A stretch of DNA of 64,000 bases from Sphingosinicella xenopeptidilytica (GTDB lineage: Bacteria > Pseudomonadota > Alphaproteobacteria > Sphingomonadales > Sphingomonadaceae): the NCBI RefSeq assembly GCF_042676985.1, contig NZ_JBHTIK010000011.1, forward strand, positions 62,001 to 126,000, read 5' to 3'. Shown here one piece after another: positions 24,303-33,282 of this stretch. Each line of letters begins with the position of its first letter. Within the stretch, counting starts at the first letter, position 1. The notes under the pieces were generated by a model. That model worked only from the letters and a program-made list of their open reading frames with translations. It did not search any database and was not told the origin of the DNA. A program made the position numbers and the translations under genes.

Positions 24303-24904
24303 AAATGGCGTTTGCAGGCGTGATGCTCGCTGTCGCCATGTTGGGCGCGACGGCTGCGTCTGCGGGCGAAGACCCGCGCGGGCAGCGACAGACCAGGCTG
24401 GAATGGAAGGCGCCGTTCGCGGACATGTCCCCGCAGGGCGCGGCGATCATCGCCGAAGCGATGCAGGCGCAGCGCATCCCCTCGAACGCGGAGGAGGTTC
24501 GCAAGGCGCGGCAGAAGGTGCTCGATCTCATTTCGGCGGAGAGGCTGGATATCGAGGCGATCCGCAGGGCGCAGGCCGAGGAGCGGGCGCTCGCGATCAA
24601 GGAACACGCCCGCGCGCAGGAAAAGATGCTGAAGGCTTACCAGCGGCTTTCGCTGCAGGATCGGCGCGCGTTCGCCGAGGGGATGCGTGAGCAGGAGGAG
24701 CGCATGATGCAGCACCTCGCCCGCGCCCGCGAGCGGATGAAGGACGCGCAGGAACGCAGCCGCATGGATGCGGATCGCATGAAGCGCGAGATGGAAAAGA
24801 TGCGCAAGGAGATGCTGCGCAACACCAAGGAAACCGGCAGCCTCTGGATCGTCGTTCCGCCGGTCCCCCCGGCTGCGCCGTCCGAGCCGGTTGATCCGTC
24901 CTAA
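24299..24904 (+). CDS. Periplasmic heavy-metal-sensor/CpxP-like protein
   Basis: A 201-aa protein with a signal peptide (MKMAFAGVMLAVAMLGATAASAG). The rest is almost entirely charged helix, rich in Met, Arg and Glu (for example EQEERMMQHLARARERMK), resembling Spy/CpxP/CnrX-type periplasmic sensors. The methionine content may reflect metal binding or chaperone function, which is inference. The ATG at 24299 overlaps the anti-sigma stop (ATGA). It converges with the transaminase gene, overlapping it by 4 bp. Confidence 0.65.
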   Translation: MKMAFAGVMLAVAMLGATAASAGEDPRGQRQTRLEWKAPFADMSPQGAAIIAEAMQAQRIPSNAEEVRKARQKVLDLISAERLDIEAIRRAQAEERALAIKEHARAQEKMLKAYQRLSLQDRRAFAEGMREQEERMMQHLARARERMKDAQERSRMDADRMKREMEKMRKEMLRNTKETGSLWIVVPPVPPAAPSEPVDPS

Positions 24905-25770
24905 CGGCGCCAGCCGGTCTGGCGCTCGATCTCGGTCCAGAGAGCCTCGGCCAGCCGGGTCGTCACCGGGCCGGGCACGCCCTTGCCGACCGGATTGCCG
25001 TCGATGCTGACGATCGGAAGGCACGGCGCGGTCGTCGAGGTCAGGAACGCCTCGGCGGCGTCCAGCGCGTCGGCGGTGGTGAACGGCGCTTCCTCGACAC
25101 GCAGCTGGTGCTCGCGGGCAAGCGCGAGCAGCGTGCCGCGCATCACGCCGTGCAGGATGTTTTCGGATGCCGGGTAGGTGACGATGGTGCCGTCCTTGCG
25201 GACGATCCAGGCGTTGGTGGAGGAGCCTTCGGTGACGGTGCCGTCCGGGTCCACGAACCACGCCTCGAAGGCTTTCGCTTCACGGGCCGATTGTTTGGCG
25301 AGCACGTTCGGCAGCAGCGCGATCGACTTGATGTCGCGGCGCTGCCAGCGGATTTCGGGGTGTGTGATCACGGAAATACCGGTTTTCTGCTGCGCGACCC
25401 GTACCCGGAAATCGAACGGCCGGGCGGTCATCACCAGCGTCGGCACGGCATCGGCAGGGAAGGGGTGGTCGCGCCGTGCGGTGCCCCGCGTCACCTGCAC
25501 ATACAGCAGCCCGTCGCGAATCCGGTTGGCGGCAAGCACGCGGCGGGCAACGATCGAAAGCGCCGCGTCGCTCATGGGCGCCGCGATCGAGAGTTCCCGA
25601 AGGCTGCGGCCGAGCCGCGCGACGTGCTGCGGCCAGTCGAGCATTCCGCCGTTCAGAACGGCCGCGACCTCGTAGACGCCGTCGGCAAACTGGAAGCCGC
25701 GATCCTCGATGTGAACCGTGGCATTGGCGAGCGGAACGAGACGGCCGTTGACGTAGGCGAGGCGGGACAT
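24901..25770 (-). CDS. D-amino-acid transaminase, class IV aminotransferase
   Basis: A 289-aa fold-type IV PLP enzyme. YVNGRLVPLANATVHIEDRG at the start, the PLP lysine in DIKSIALLPNVLAKQ (about 148) and EGSSTNAWIV (about 178) are standard. The WQRRDIKSIALLPNV pattern is that of D-alanine/D-amino-acid transaminases rather than branched-chain enzymes. It would supply D-glutamate/D-alanine or degrade D-amino acids. MSRLAYVNG at 25770 is the family-typical start; the longer reading adds 29 unrelated residues. Confidence 0.88.
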   Translation of the reverse strand: MSRLAYVNGRLVPLANATVHIEDRGFQFADGVYEVAAVLNGGMLDWPQHVARLGRSLRELSIAAPMSDAALSIVARRVLAANRIRDGLLYVQVTRGTARRDHPFPADAVPTLVMTARPFDFRVRVAQQKTGISVITHPEIRWQRRDIKSIALLPNVLAKQSAREAKAFEAWFVDPDGTVTEGSSTNAWIVRKDGTIVTYPASENILHGVMRGTLLALAREHQLRVEEAPFTTADALDAAEAFLTSTTAPCLPIVSIDGNPVGKGVPGPVTTRLAEALWTEIERQTGWRR

Positions 25771-25855
25771 TCTATCGTTATGACTCCGGGGCGTTTTTCG
25801 AGCTTGTGAGTAGTGGCCGGGGCAGGGAAGAACAAGCGGCGATGAAGGGAAAAGC

Positions 25856-27226
25856 ATGACCGCTACGATCGTCTGGCTGCGCGAGGATCTCCGACTCGCC
25901 GACCAGCCCGCCTTTGCCGCGGCGGCGCGGGAAGGCGGTGTGATCCCCGTCTACGTCCTCGACGACGAAACACCACGTCACCGCCGGATCGGCAGTGCGC
26001 AGCGCTGGTGGCTGCACCACAGCCTCGCCAGCCTCGATGCCGATCTCCGCAAGCGCGGCTCCCGCCTCATCCTGCGCCGTGGCGTCGCGGCGGACGTGCT
26101 CGCCGATCTCGTCGCCGAAACCGGCGCTGAGCGCGTTCACGCGCTCCGCCACTATGCACCATGGTGGCGCAATGCCGAACGCGCGCTGGGCGGCAAAGTT
26201 GATCTCGTCCTCCACGACGGCGTCTGCCTGCTGCCGCCGGGCGAGGTGCGGACAGGTGCGGGCGATCTCTACAAGATCTTTACGCCGTTCTGGCGCGCAC
26301 TCCGCGACCGGATGCCGCCCGCCGCATCAATCCCCGCACCTGAACGCCTCACGGTAGCGGAAGCTTGGCCCGCGTCCGACACGCTTGAGGACTGGGCTCT
26401 ACTCCCCGCCCGCCCTGACTGGGCAGGCGGCTTCAATGTCTGGACGCCCGGCGAAACCGGCGCATTGGAGAGGCTGGAGGCATTCTTGCCGAATGTCGCT
26501 GCCTACGATGCAACACGAAACCTGCCGTCGGAGGAGGGCGTCTCGTACCTGTCGCCGCATCTGCATTTCGGAGAGATTTCCGTCGCCGAGGTCTGGCGCC
26601 GCGCCGCCGCCCGGCCCGGCGCGGAGCCGTTCCTGCGCGAGCTTGCGTGGCGCGACTATGCGCAAAATGTCATCCTCGCCCGCCCGGACTACGGCAAGGC
26701 GAACGGCCTGCCGGCGTTCGACCCTTTCCCCTGGCGCGACATTGCGGACCCCGATGTCGCTGCGGATTTCCGCGCATGGTGCCGGGGCGAGACGGGCTAC
26801 CCGATCGTCGACGCCGGGATGCGCGAGCTCTGGGCGACGGGGTGGATGCACAACCGGGTGCGGATGATCGCGGCGAGCTTCCTCGTGAAGCATCTCCTCA
26901 TCGACTGGCGCGAAGGTGAGCGCTGGTTCTGGGATACGCTCGTCGATGCCGATTACGGCAGCAACAGCGTCAACTGGCAGTGGACGGCGGGCACCGGCAT
27001 CGACGCGAACATGTTCGTGCGCATCATGGCGCCGCTCACCCAGTCCGAAAAGTTCGGCGCGGCGGACTATATCCGCCGTTGGGTGCCCGAACTTTCGGAC
27101 CTCGGCGACGCCGTGATCCACGATCCGGACGACCACGATGCCCGTCCTGCGGCCTATCCCGAAAAACGCATCGGACACCGCGCTGCGCGGGAGCGTGCGC
27201 TCGCTGCCCTCTCCACGATTCGCTAG
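25856..27226 (+). CDS. phr: Deoxyribodipyrimidine photolyase (class I CPD)
   Basis: A 456-aa blue-light DNA repair flavoprotein that splits cyclobutane pyrimidine dimers. The N-terminal alpha/beta antenna domain begins TIVWLREDLRLADQPAF. The FAD domain shows SYLSPHLHFGEIS, ELAWRDYAQN, DAGMRELWATGWMHNR and DADYGSNSVNWQWTAGTG, the last being diagnostic for class I photolyases. Length is normal. It is transcribed divergently from the transaminase gene and followed 50 bp later by a cyclopropane-fatty-acid synthase. Confidence 0.95.
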   Translation: MTATIVWLREDLRLADQPAFAAAAREGGVIPVYVLDDETPRHRRIGSAQRWWLHHSLASLDADLRKRGSRLILRRGVAADVLADLVAETGAERVHALRHYAPWWRNAERALGGKVDLVLHDGVCLLPPGEVRTGAGDLYKIFTPFWRALRDRMPPAASIPAPERLTVAEAWPASDTLEDWALLPARPDWAGGFNVWTPGETGALERLEAFLPNVAAYDATRNLPSEEGVSYLSPHLHFGEISVAEVWRRAAARPGAEPFLRELAWRDYAQNVILARPDYGKANGLPAFDPFPWRDIADPDVAADFRAWCRGETGYPIVDAGMRELWATGWMHNRVRMIAASFLVKHLLIDWREGERWFWDTLVDADYGSNSVNWQWTAGTGIDANMFVRIMAPLTQSEKFGAADYIRRWVPELSDLGDAVIHDPDDHDARPAAYPEKRIGHRAARERALAALSTIR

Positions 27227-27276
27227 GCTTTGAATTCGCTTGGAAATGCCGCATACTCACCGCTTGGGAGAGGCGG

Positions 27277-28539
27277 ATGGCGACACATCCGGAAACGCGC
27301 GGCGCACACGTCGTCGAAGCAGACCGCCGGTTCTGGATCGGCGGTGTTCCTGCACGATTGTTCGCCGGCAGCCGCCAGCGCCTCATCGAACGCGTCGACG
27401 CGGGGCTCGCTCGTGGCGCACTGACGCTTGTCGAGCCGGATGGCCGCGTGCAGCGGCTCGGCGGCCGTGCACCGGGCCCGCAGGCCGAGCTTCGCCTCAG
27501 CAACTGGCGTCCGTTCCTACGGCTTGCGGCGGGCGGATCGGCGGGGTGGGCGCGGGCGTATTTCGATGGGGACTGGACGAGCCCCGACGTTCCCGCCTTT
27601 TTCGAAGTGATGATGCTGAACCGGCGCGAGCTTGGCCGCACTGGGCGTGGCGCGCTTCCGGGGCGCCTGTTCAACCGGCTGATGCGAGCGCTGCAGGCGA
27701 ACACGCTCACCGGCGCGCGCCGCAACATCCAGTTCCACTACGATCTCGGCAACGATTTCTACGCCGCCTGGCTCGACGAGACGATGACCTACTCGTCGGC
27801 GATCTTCGGAGCGCCCGAAGAACCGCTCGCCGAGGCGCAGCGCCGCAAGGTGCGCGTGCTGCTCGACCGGCTGGAGATGAAGCCGGGCGAGCGCCTGCTG
27901 GAGATCGGCTGCGGTTGGGGCGGCCTCGCCGAGATCGCTGCGAAGGAATACGGTGTCCATGTCACCGGCATCACGCTCAGCCGCGAGCAGCTGGAGTATG
28001 GGCAGCGCCGGATGGCGACCGCCGGACTTTCGGATCGCGTCGACCTGCGCATCGCCGACTACCGCGAGGATATCGGCCGTTTCGATCACATGGCGTCGGT
28101 AGAGATGTTCGAGGCGGTCGGAGCACGCTACTGGAAGACCTTCATGCGCTCCGCCTTCCGCGCCCTGAAACCGGGCGGGCGAGCGGCGATGCAGGTTATC
28201 ACGATCGATGAGGCGGTGTTTCCCGCCTACCGCTCCGGCGCGGACTTCATTCAGACCTATATCTTCCCCGGCGGCATCCTGCCGAGCGAACCACGCTTGC
28301 GGACATCGGCGGAAAACGCGGGCTTCCGGTGGGAGCGCGCGGAAGCGTTCGGACAGCACTATGCCGAAACGCTGCGCCAATGGCGCGTTCGCTACGATGC
28401 GGCACGGCAGGAAGGGCGCCTCCCGCCCGGGTTCGACGCCGCCTTCGATACGATCTGGCGCTACTACCTGATGTATTGCGAAGGCGGCTTCCGGTCGGGC
28501 GGGATCGACGTCGTGCAGACGCTTTTGAGGCGGCCGTGA
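27277..28539 (+). CDS. cfa: Cyclopropane-fatty-acyl-phospholipid synthase
   Basis: A 420-aa SAM-dependent methyltransferase that adds a methylene across the double bond of unsaturated membrane acyl chains. Features: FHYDLGNDFYAAWLDETMTY (about 148), SAM loop LLEIGCGWGGLAEIAA (about 208), ASVEMFEAVGARYWKTF (about 272) and DFIQTYIFPGGILPS (about 325). The ATG at 27277 sits after GGGAGAGGCGG. An open frame continues about 100 codons upstream but overlaps phr coding sequence and is not credible. Confidence 0.93.
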   Translation: MATHPETRGAHVVEADRRFWIGGVPARLFAGSRQRLIERVDAGLARGALTLVEPDGRVQRLGGRAPGPQAELRLSNWRPFLRLAAGGSAGWARAYFDGDWTSPDVPAFFEVMMLNRRELGRTGRGALPGRLFNRLMRALQANTLTGARRNIQFHYDLGNDFYAAWLDETMTYSSAIFGAPEEPLAEAQRRKVRVLLDRLEMKPGERLLEIGCGWGGLAEIAAKEYGVHVTGITLSREQLEYGQRRMATAGLSDRVDLRIADYREDIGRFDHMASVEMFEAVGARYWKTFMRSAFRALKPGGRAAMQVITIDEAVFPAYRSGADFIQTYIFPGGILPSEPRLRTSAENAGFRWERAEAFGQHYAETLRQWRVRYDAARQEGRLPPGFDAAFDTIWRYYLMYCEGGFRSGGIDVVQTLLRRP

Positions 28540-28605
28540 AAGCGCTTTCCAAATAGGGAAAGTCGTGGGACGAACCCCGTGTTCTTTGAAAACCCGGGGT
28601 CGCGG

Positions 28606-29583
28606 CTACGCCGCGAGGAAACCTGCGAGGCGCTTGCTGATGATCGCGTCCGCTTCGGCCATGATGCGATCGATCAGCTCTTTGCAGGTCGGGATGTCGT
28701 GGATCAGTCCGGCGACCATGCCGCAACTCCACGCGCCCGCATCCATATCGCCGTCGATCATGATGCGCGGATAGACGCCAGCGACCTCTTCGATGATGTC
28801 TTCGAACTTGAGGTTCGCGCCCAGAGTCTTCTCCTTTTCGAGCAGGCGCTCGACGGCGGCATTGCTGAGCACGCGTTCGGTATTGCGCAGCGGGCGCATG
28901 ACGAGGCGCGTATCAAGCTCGCTCGCGGCAACGAGCGCCTGCTTCACCCTTTCATGCACGGGCGCTTCCTTTGTGGCGATAAAGCGCGTGCCCATGTTCA
29001 TGCCTTCCGCGCCGAGCGCAAGCGCGGCGACGAGGCTGCGCCCGTCCGCCATACCGCCTGAAGCAACGAACGGAATCTCAAGCTCATCGGCGGCGCGCGG
29101 CAGCAGGATGAAGTTCGGCACGTCGTCTTCGCCCGGATGGCCGCCGCACTCGAAGCCGTCCACCGAAACCGCGTCGCAGCCGATCGATTGGGCCTTCAGC
29201 GAATGGCGCACCGAGGTGCATTTGTGGATCACCTTGATGCCTGCATCCTTGAGGTAGGGCAGCACCTGCTGCGGATTGTTGCCCGCCGTTTCGACCGCCT
29301 TGACGCCGCCTTCGATGATCGCGCGCACATAGCCCGGATAGTCGGGTGCGTTCACGGTGGGGAGGAAGGTGAGGTTCACGCCGAAGGGCTTGTCGGTCAT
29401 GTCCCGGCAGCGCGCGATCTCGTTCGCGAGGTCGGCCGGGGTGCGCTGGGTGAGCCCGGTGATGAGGCCGAGACCGCCGGCGTTCGAAACCGCCGCCGCC
29501 ATTTCCGCGAAACCGACGAAGTGCATACCGCCCTGAATGATCGGGTGCTGGATGCCAAAAAGCTCAGTGATGCGTGTTTTCAT
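28606..29583 (-). CDS. Nitronate monooxygenase-family FMN enzyme
   Basis: A 325-aa TIM-barrel flavoprotein of the 2-nitropropane dioxygenase/nitronate monooxygenase family. It opens ITELFGIQHPIIQGGMHFVG and has GCDAVSVDGFECGGHPG (about 140) and VASGGMADGRSLVAALALGA (about 180), which form the FMN-phosphate site. FabK-type enoyl reductases share the fold, so the substrate remains open. The ATG at 29583 is chosen because GAGGAG lies six bases upstream; a TTG one codon earlier is less likely. Confidence 0.85.
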   Translation of the reverse strand: MKTRITELFGIQHPIIQGGMHFVGFAEMAAAVSNAGGLGLITGLTQRTPADLANEIARCRDMTDKPFGVNLTFLPTVNAPDYPGYVRAIIEGGVKAVETAGNNPQQVLPYLKDAGIKVIHKCTSVRHSLKAQSIGCDAVSVDGFECGGHPGEDDVPNFILLPRAADELEIPFVASGGMADGRSLVAALALGAEGMNMGTRFIATKEAPVHERVKQALVAASELDTRLVMRPLRNTERVLSNAAVERLLEKEKTLGANLKFEDIIEEVAGVYPRIMIDGDMDAGAWSCGMVAGLIHDIPTCKELIDRIMAEADAIISKRLAGFLAA

Positions 29584-29672
29584 CAAGTACTCCTCGTATT
29601 TGTCAGGAGAATATGACTTTTAGATATATGCGGGCAAGCCGCGATTTTGGACAGGCGCCGAGCGGGTCCGGA

Positions 29673-31028
29673 TCAGTCCTCGGTAACGGCGGTGTCGTCG
29701 CCGGGGCCGGCTGCAGGATCAGGCTTGGCTGCAATCGGAAGCGATGGCCCCGCGAGCGCAGCGTCCAGCGCGGCGCGGTCGAGTTCGCCTTCCCAGCGCG
29801 CGACAACAATCGTCGCCACGGCATTCCCCACGAAGTTCGTGAGCGCGCGGCATTCGCTCATGAACCGGTCGATACCGAGAATCAGCGCCATGCCCGCGAC
29901 AGGCACGCTCGGCACCACCGAAAGTGTTGCGGCGAGCGTAATGAAGCCTGCGCCGGTAATGCCTGCGGCACCCTTCGAGCTCAGCATCGCCACGAGCAGC
30001 AGCAGCACCTGCTCTTCAAGGCTGAGATCGATGTTGAGCGCCTGCGCGATGAACAGCGCCGCCATCGTCATGTAGATGTTGGTGCCGTCGAGGTTGAACG
30101 AATAGCCGGTCGGCACGACCAGCCCGACGACGGATTTGGAAGCGCCCGCGCGCTCCATCTTGGTGATCAGGCTGGGGAGGGCGGCTTCCGAGCTCGATGT
30201 GCCGAGCACGAGCAGCAGCTCTTCCTTGAGGTAGCGGATCAGCTTCAGGATCGAGAAGCCGTTCGCGACCCCGACCAGCCCGAGGACGCCGAGCACGAAC
30301 AGCAGCGAGGTGAGGTAGAAGGTAGCGATCAGGGCGGCGAGGTTCGCCACCGTGCCGATGCCGTACGCGCCGATCGTGAAGGCGAAGGCGCCGAACGCCC
30401 CGATCGGCGCGGCCTTCATCAGGATACCGACCAGCCGGAACACCGCGGCGCCGAGCGCTTCGAGAAAGCTGACGACCGGCGCGCCGGTGTCGCCGACGAG
30501 TGTGAGTGCGATGCCGAACAGGATGGAGACGAACAGCACCTGCAGGATGTCGCCCTCCACGAACCCACTGATGAGCGTGTTCGGGATGATGTGCATCAGG
30601 AAGCCTACGATACTGCTGTCGTGCGCCGCGTTCGAATATTGGGCTACGGCACTGCCGTCGAGCGTCGCGGGGTCGATGTTGAGGCCTCGTCCTGGCTGGA
30701 TGACGTTGGCGACGATAAGGCCCACGATGAGCGCGAGCGTCGAGAAGACGAGGAAGTAGATAAAGGCCTTCGCCGCCACCCGCCCGACCCGCCCGAGGTC
30801 GCGCATCCCCGCGATGCCGGTGACGATGGTAAGGAAGATCACGGGCCCGATGATCATCTTCACCAGCTTGATGAAGGCATCGCCAAGCGGCTTCAGGCTC
30901 TCGCCGAATTCCGGCCAGATGTGGCCGATGGTACCGCCGAGCACGATGGCGAGGAGAACCTGGAAATAGAGGTGCGCGTAAAACGGCCGCCTCGCTGCCG
31001 GAGTCGGAACCGATTGCGGCTGGATCAA
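29673..31028 (-). CDS. dctA: C4-dicarboxylate/H+(Na+) symporter DctA
   Basis: A 451-aa inner-membrane transporter of the DAACS family for succinate, malate and fumarate uptake. SSSEAALPSL (about 275) is the reentrant-loop serine motif, and YSFNLDGTNIYMTMAALFIA and DRFMSECRALTNFVGNAVAT (about 400) are the substrate and cation-binding segments of GltPh-fold carriers. The only well-placed start is TTG at 31028 (after GGAGAA); the next methionine is beyond the first membrane helix. Confidence 0.93.
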   Translation of the reverse strand: MIQPQSVPTPAARRPFYAHLYFQVLLAIVLGGTIGHIWPEFGESLKPLGDAFIKLVKMIIGPVIFLTIVTGIAGMRDLGRVGRVAAKAFIYFLVFSTLALIVGLIVANVIQPGRGLNIDPATLDGSAVAQYSNAAHDSSIVGFLMHIIPNTLISGFVEGDILQVLFVSILFGIALTLVGDTGAPVVSFLEALGAAVFRLVGILMKAAPIGAFGAFAFTIGAYGIGTVANLAALIATFYLTSLLFVLGVLGLVGVANGFSILKLIRYLKEELLLVLGTSSSEAALPSLITKMERAGASKSVVGLVVPTGYSFNLDGTNIYMTMAALFIAQALNIDLSLEEQVLLLLVAMLSSKGAAGITGAGFITLAATLSVVPSVPVAGMALILGIDRFMSECRALTNFVGNAVATIVVARWEGELDRAALDAALAGPSLPIAAKPDPAAGPGDDTAVTED

Positions 31029-31042
31029 GGGCGTTCTCCGGA

Positions 31043-31116
31043 TGGAGCGGGTGAAGGGAATCGAACCCTCGTCGTAAGCTTGGGAAGCTTCTGCTCTACC
31101 ATTGAGCTACACCCGC
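31043..31116 (-). tRNA. tRNA-Gly (anticodon CCC)
   Basis: A 74-nt cloverleaf with acceptor stem GCGGGTG/CACCCGC, D stem GCTC/GAGC, anticodon loop TTCCCAA (anticodon CCC), T arm AGGGTTCGATTCCCT and encoded CCA. It lies 14 bp from the dctA start on the same strand. Confidence 0.96.
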
Positions 31117-31194
31117 ACGCCGCCCATTTGAATGGCGCGCCTCTGCTGGTCAAGAGGCGTTGACGTGGACGCGCCCGGCTGCGATGCACGCGCC

Positions 31195-32403
31195 ATGAAA
31201 CGGATGAGCGGAGCAAACAGGGAAGAAACCAAAGGCTGGCGTCCGGCCACGCGCGCCGTGCGCGGCGGCACGATGCGCAGCGAGTTCGGCGAGACCTCGG
31301 AGGCGATCTTCCTGACCTCCGGCTATTGCTACGACGACGCCGAGACAGTGGCGGCGCGTTTCCGCGGCGACGAGAAGGGCATGACCTACTCGCGCCTGCA
31401 GAACCCGACCGTGGCGATGTTCGAGGAACGGCTCCGCCTGATCGAGGGTGCCGAGGCGTGCCGGTCGATGGCGAGCGGCATGGCGGCGATGACGGCCGCG
31501 CTGCTCTCGCAACTTCGCGCCGGCGATCATGTCGTCGCGGGCCGCGCGCTGTTCGGTTCCTGCCGCTGGCTCGTCGATTCGCTGCTCCCGAAGTTCGGTG
31601 TCGAAACCACGGTTGTCGATGGACGCGAGGTCGATGACTGGAAGGCGGCGGTGCGGCCGAACACGAAGCTGTTCTTCATGGAAACGCCTGCGAACCCGAC
31701 GCTCGACATCTGCGATATCCGCGCCATTTCGGACATCGCGCACGATGCCGGTGCCGTCGTGGTGGTGGACAATGCCTTCGCGACACCCGTTCTCCAGCGC
31801 CCGCTCGAATTCGGCGCGGATGTCGTTGCTTACTCGGCAACGAAGATGCTCGACGGGCAGGGCCGTGTGCTCGCGGGCGCCGTGCTCGGTTCGGAAGAAT
31901 TCATCGAAGGCGAACTGCTCGCTTTCACGCGCAACACCGGACCGACTCTCTCCGCGTTCAATGCGTGGGTGGTGCTGAAGGGCCTCGAGACGCTCGAACT
32001 CCGGATGGCGAAGCAGTGCGAGAACGCGCTCGCGGTTGCCCGCTTCCTCGATGCGCGTGTGCCGCGTCTGCTCTATCCCGCGCTGCCTTCGCATCCCCAG
32101 CACAATCTCGCGATGGCGCAGATGTCGGGCGGCGGCACGATCATGAGCCTGTTCGTTGCAGACGGGCGCAAGCAGGCACATGGCTTGCTGGACGCGCTCA
32201 GCCTCGTCGACATCTCGAACAACATCGGCGACTCCCGCACTCTGATGACGCATCCGGCCTCGACGACCCATGCAGGGCTCGACGAGAAGGTGCGCGAGGA
32301 GATGGGCGTCACGGAGTCGATGCTGCGCCTCTCCGTGGGGCTCGAAGACCCGGCCGACGTTATCGACGATCTCGACCGTGCGCTTTCGGCGGTGGGGTTG
32401 TGA
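31195..32403 (+). CDS. metZ: O-succinylhomoserine sulfhydrylase
   Basis: A 402-aa PLP enzyme of the Cys/Met metabolism family that makes homocysteine from O-succinylhomoserine and sulfide. MTYSRLQNPTVAMFEERL (about 64), DNAFATPVLQRPLEFGADVV (about 190) and the PLP lysine in YSATKMLDGQGR (about 210) are visible. Length and sequence fit MetZ rather than MetB or MetC, and metZ-apaG is a common alphaproteobacterial pair. The ATG at 31195 or a second ATG 9 bp later could be the start. Confidence 0.9.
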   Translation: MKRMSGANREETKGWRPATRAVRGGTMRSEFGETSEAIFLTSGYCYDDAETVAARFRGDEKGMTYSRLQNPTVAMFEERLRLIEGAEACRSMASGMAAMTAALLSQLRAGDHVVAGRALFGSCRWLVDSLLPKFGVETTVVDGREVDDWKAAVRPNTKLFFMETPANPTLDICDIRAISDIAHDAGAVVVVDNAFATPVLQRPLEFGADVVAYSATKMLDGQGRVLAGAVLGSEEFIEGELLAFTRNTGPTLSAFNAWVVLKGLETLELRMAKQCENALAVARFLDARVPRLLYPALPSHPQHNLAMAQMSGGGTIMSLFVADGRKQAHGLLDALSLVDISNNIGDSRTLMTHPASTTHAGLDEKVREEMGVTESMLRLSVGLEDPADVIDDLDRALSAVGL

Positions 32404-32807
32404 AGGAGTTCTTCGCAGCCTCCGCTACGACCGGCGGTGTCACCGTGCGTGCGAACCCGTCGTACCTACCGGAGCGCTCGCTGCCGGAGCGCGACCATTA
32501 TGTGTGGACCTACCACATCCGCATCGAAAACGGTCGCGACGCGCCCGTTCAGCTCATCAGCCGGCACTGGATCATCACCGACGGGACAGGCAATGTCCAC
32601 GAGGTGCGCGGTGCGGGGGTGGTCGGTGCACAGCCGGTGATCGCGCCGGGCGAGGCCTATGACTACGTCTCGGCCTGTCCGCTCGAAACGCCGATGGGCA
32701 CGATGGCGGGTTCGTTCCAGATGCTCGACGAAAAGGGGCAGGGCTTCGACGTTGCGATCCCGCTGTTCCTGCTGACGAGCCCGGCGGCGGCAGGCGCCGC
32801 ACACTGA
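32400..32807 (+). CDS. apaG: ApaG/DUF525 protein
   Basis: A 135-aa protein of the ApaG fold (a fibronectin-III-like beta-sandwich). The pattern YVWTYHIRIENGRDAPVQLI, SRHWIITDG, GVVGAQPVIAPGEAYDY and TPMGTMAGSFQM is diagnostic. ApaG is linked to magnesium/cobalt homeostasis in enterobacteria, and its molecular activity is uncertain. The GTG start overlaps the metZ stop (GTGA). The C-terminus has a short Ala-rich tail. Confidence 0.93.
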   Translation: MKEFFAASATTGGVTVRANPSYLPERSLPERDHYVWTYHIRIENGRDAPVQLISRHWIITDGTGNVHEVRGAGVVGAQPVIAPGEAYDYVSACPLETPMGTMAGSFQMLDEKGQGFDVAIPLFLLTSPAAAGAAH

Positions 32808-32809
32808 CC

Positions 32810-33196
32810 TCAGCAGTTGCCGACGCGCTTGAATTCCTGGCGCACCGCGAAGGGCTCACGCCCGCGAATGCCTTGGGCATCGATCGTGAAGTGGTTGCGG
32901 TTGTCCTTCACGATCGTCGTGCGACCGCTGCCAAGACCGCGGCAGCTGTAAGCCACCGTGGCGCGCTCTGCGGTATCCTCGACGATGGTGTGGACGCAGC
33001 TCTTGCCGTCGGCCGCTTCAAGGCCAACGTGCATCAGCGATTCCGGCGAGATGATGCAGCGGTTTGCACCGCCCGAAACGCTGAAGGAACCCGGCTGGAA
33101 ATCACCACCGCCGAACAGCGACAGCGTCACCGGCTGTGCGAACGCAGCCGTCGCCACCACAAGGGCACCACCAGAAAGAACCAGACTACGGCGCAT
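32810..33196 (-). CDS. Secreted DUF3617-like protein
   Basis: A 128-aa protein with a signal peptide (SLVLSGGALVVATAAFAQ). The mature part has four cysteines (RCIISPESL, KSCVHTIVED, AYSCRGLGSGRTT and the final C), probably forming disulfides in the periplasm. The spacing resembles DUF3617 proteins, which are secreted and uncharacterised. The ATG at 33196 is preferred over a TTG seven codons upstream. Its stop lies 2 bp from the convergent apaG stop. Confidence 0.6.
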   Translation of the reverse strand: MRRSLVLSGGALVVATAAFAQPVTLSLFGGGDFQPGSFSVSGGANRCIISPESLMHVGLEAADGKSCVHTIVEDTAERATVAYSCRGLGSGRTTIVKDNRNHFTIDAQGIRGREPFAVRQEFKRVGNC

Positions 33197-33282
33197 GAGC
33201 GCGTAACTCCCTGTCAAACCTCCGGCGATCCGGAGATGGTCACACTATAAAGATGACAGATGAATAAGGCATATCCGGGACG

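Noticed and set aside
26980..27276. 99-codon N-terminal extension of the cyclopropane-fatty-acid synthase frame.
   Set aside because: It overlaps the photolyase C-terminus in another frame; the family start and a good ribosome site are at 27277.
28574..28600. Terminator between the cfa gene and the convergent nitronate monooxygenase gene (ACCCCG/CGGGGT).
   Set aside because: Only six base pairs around a 15-base loop and no U-run; too weak to list as a feature.
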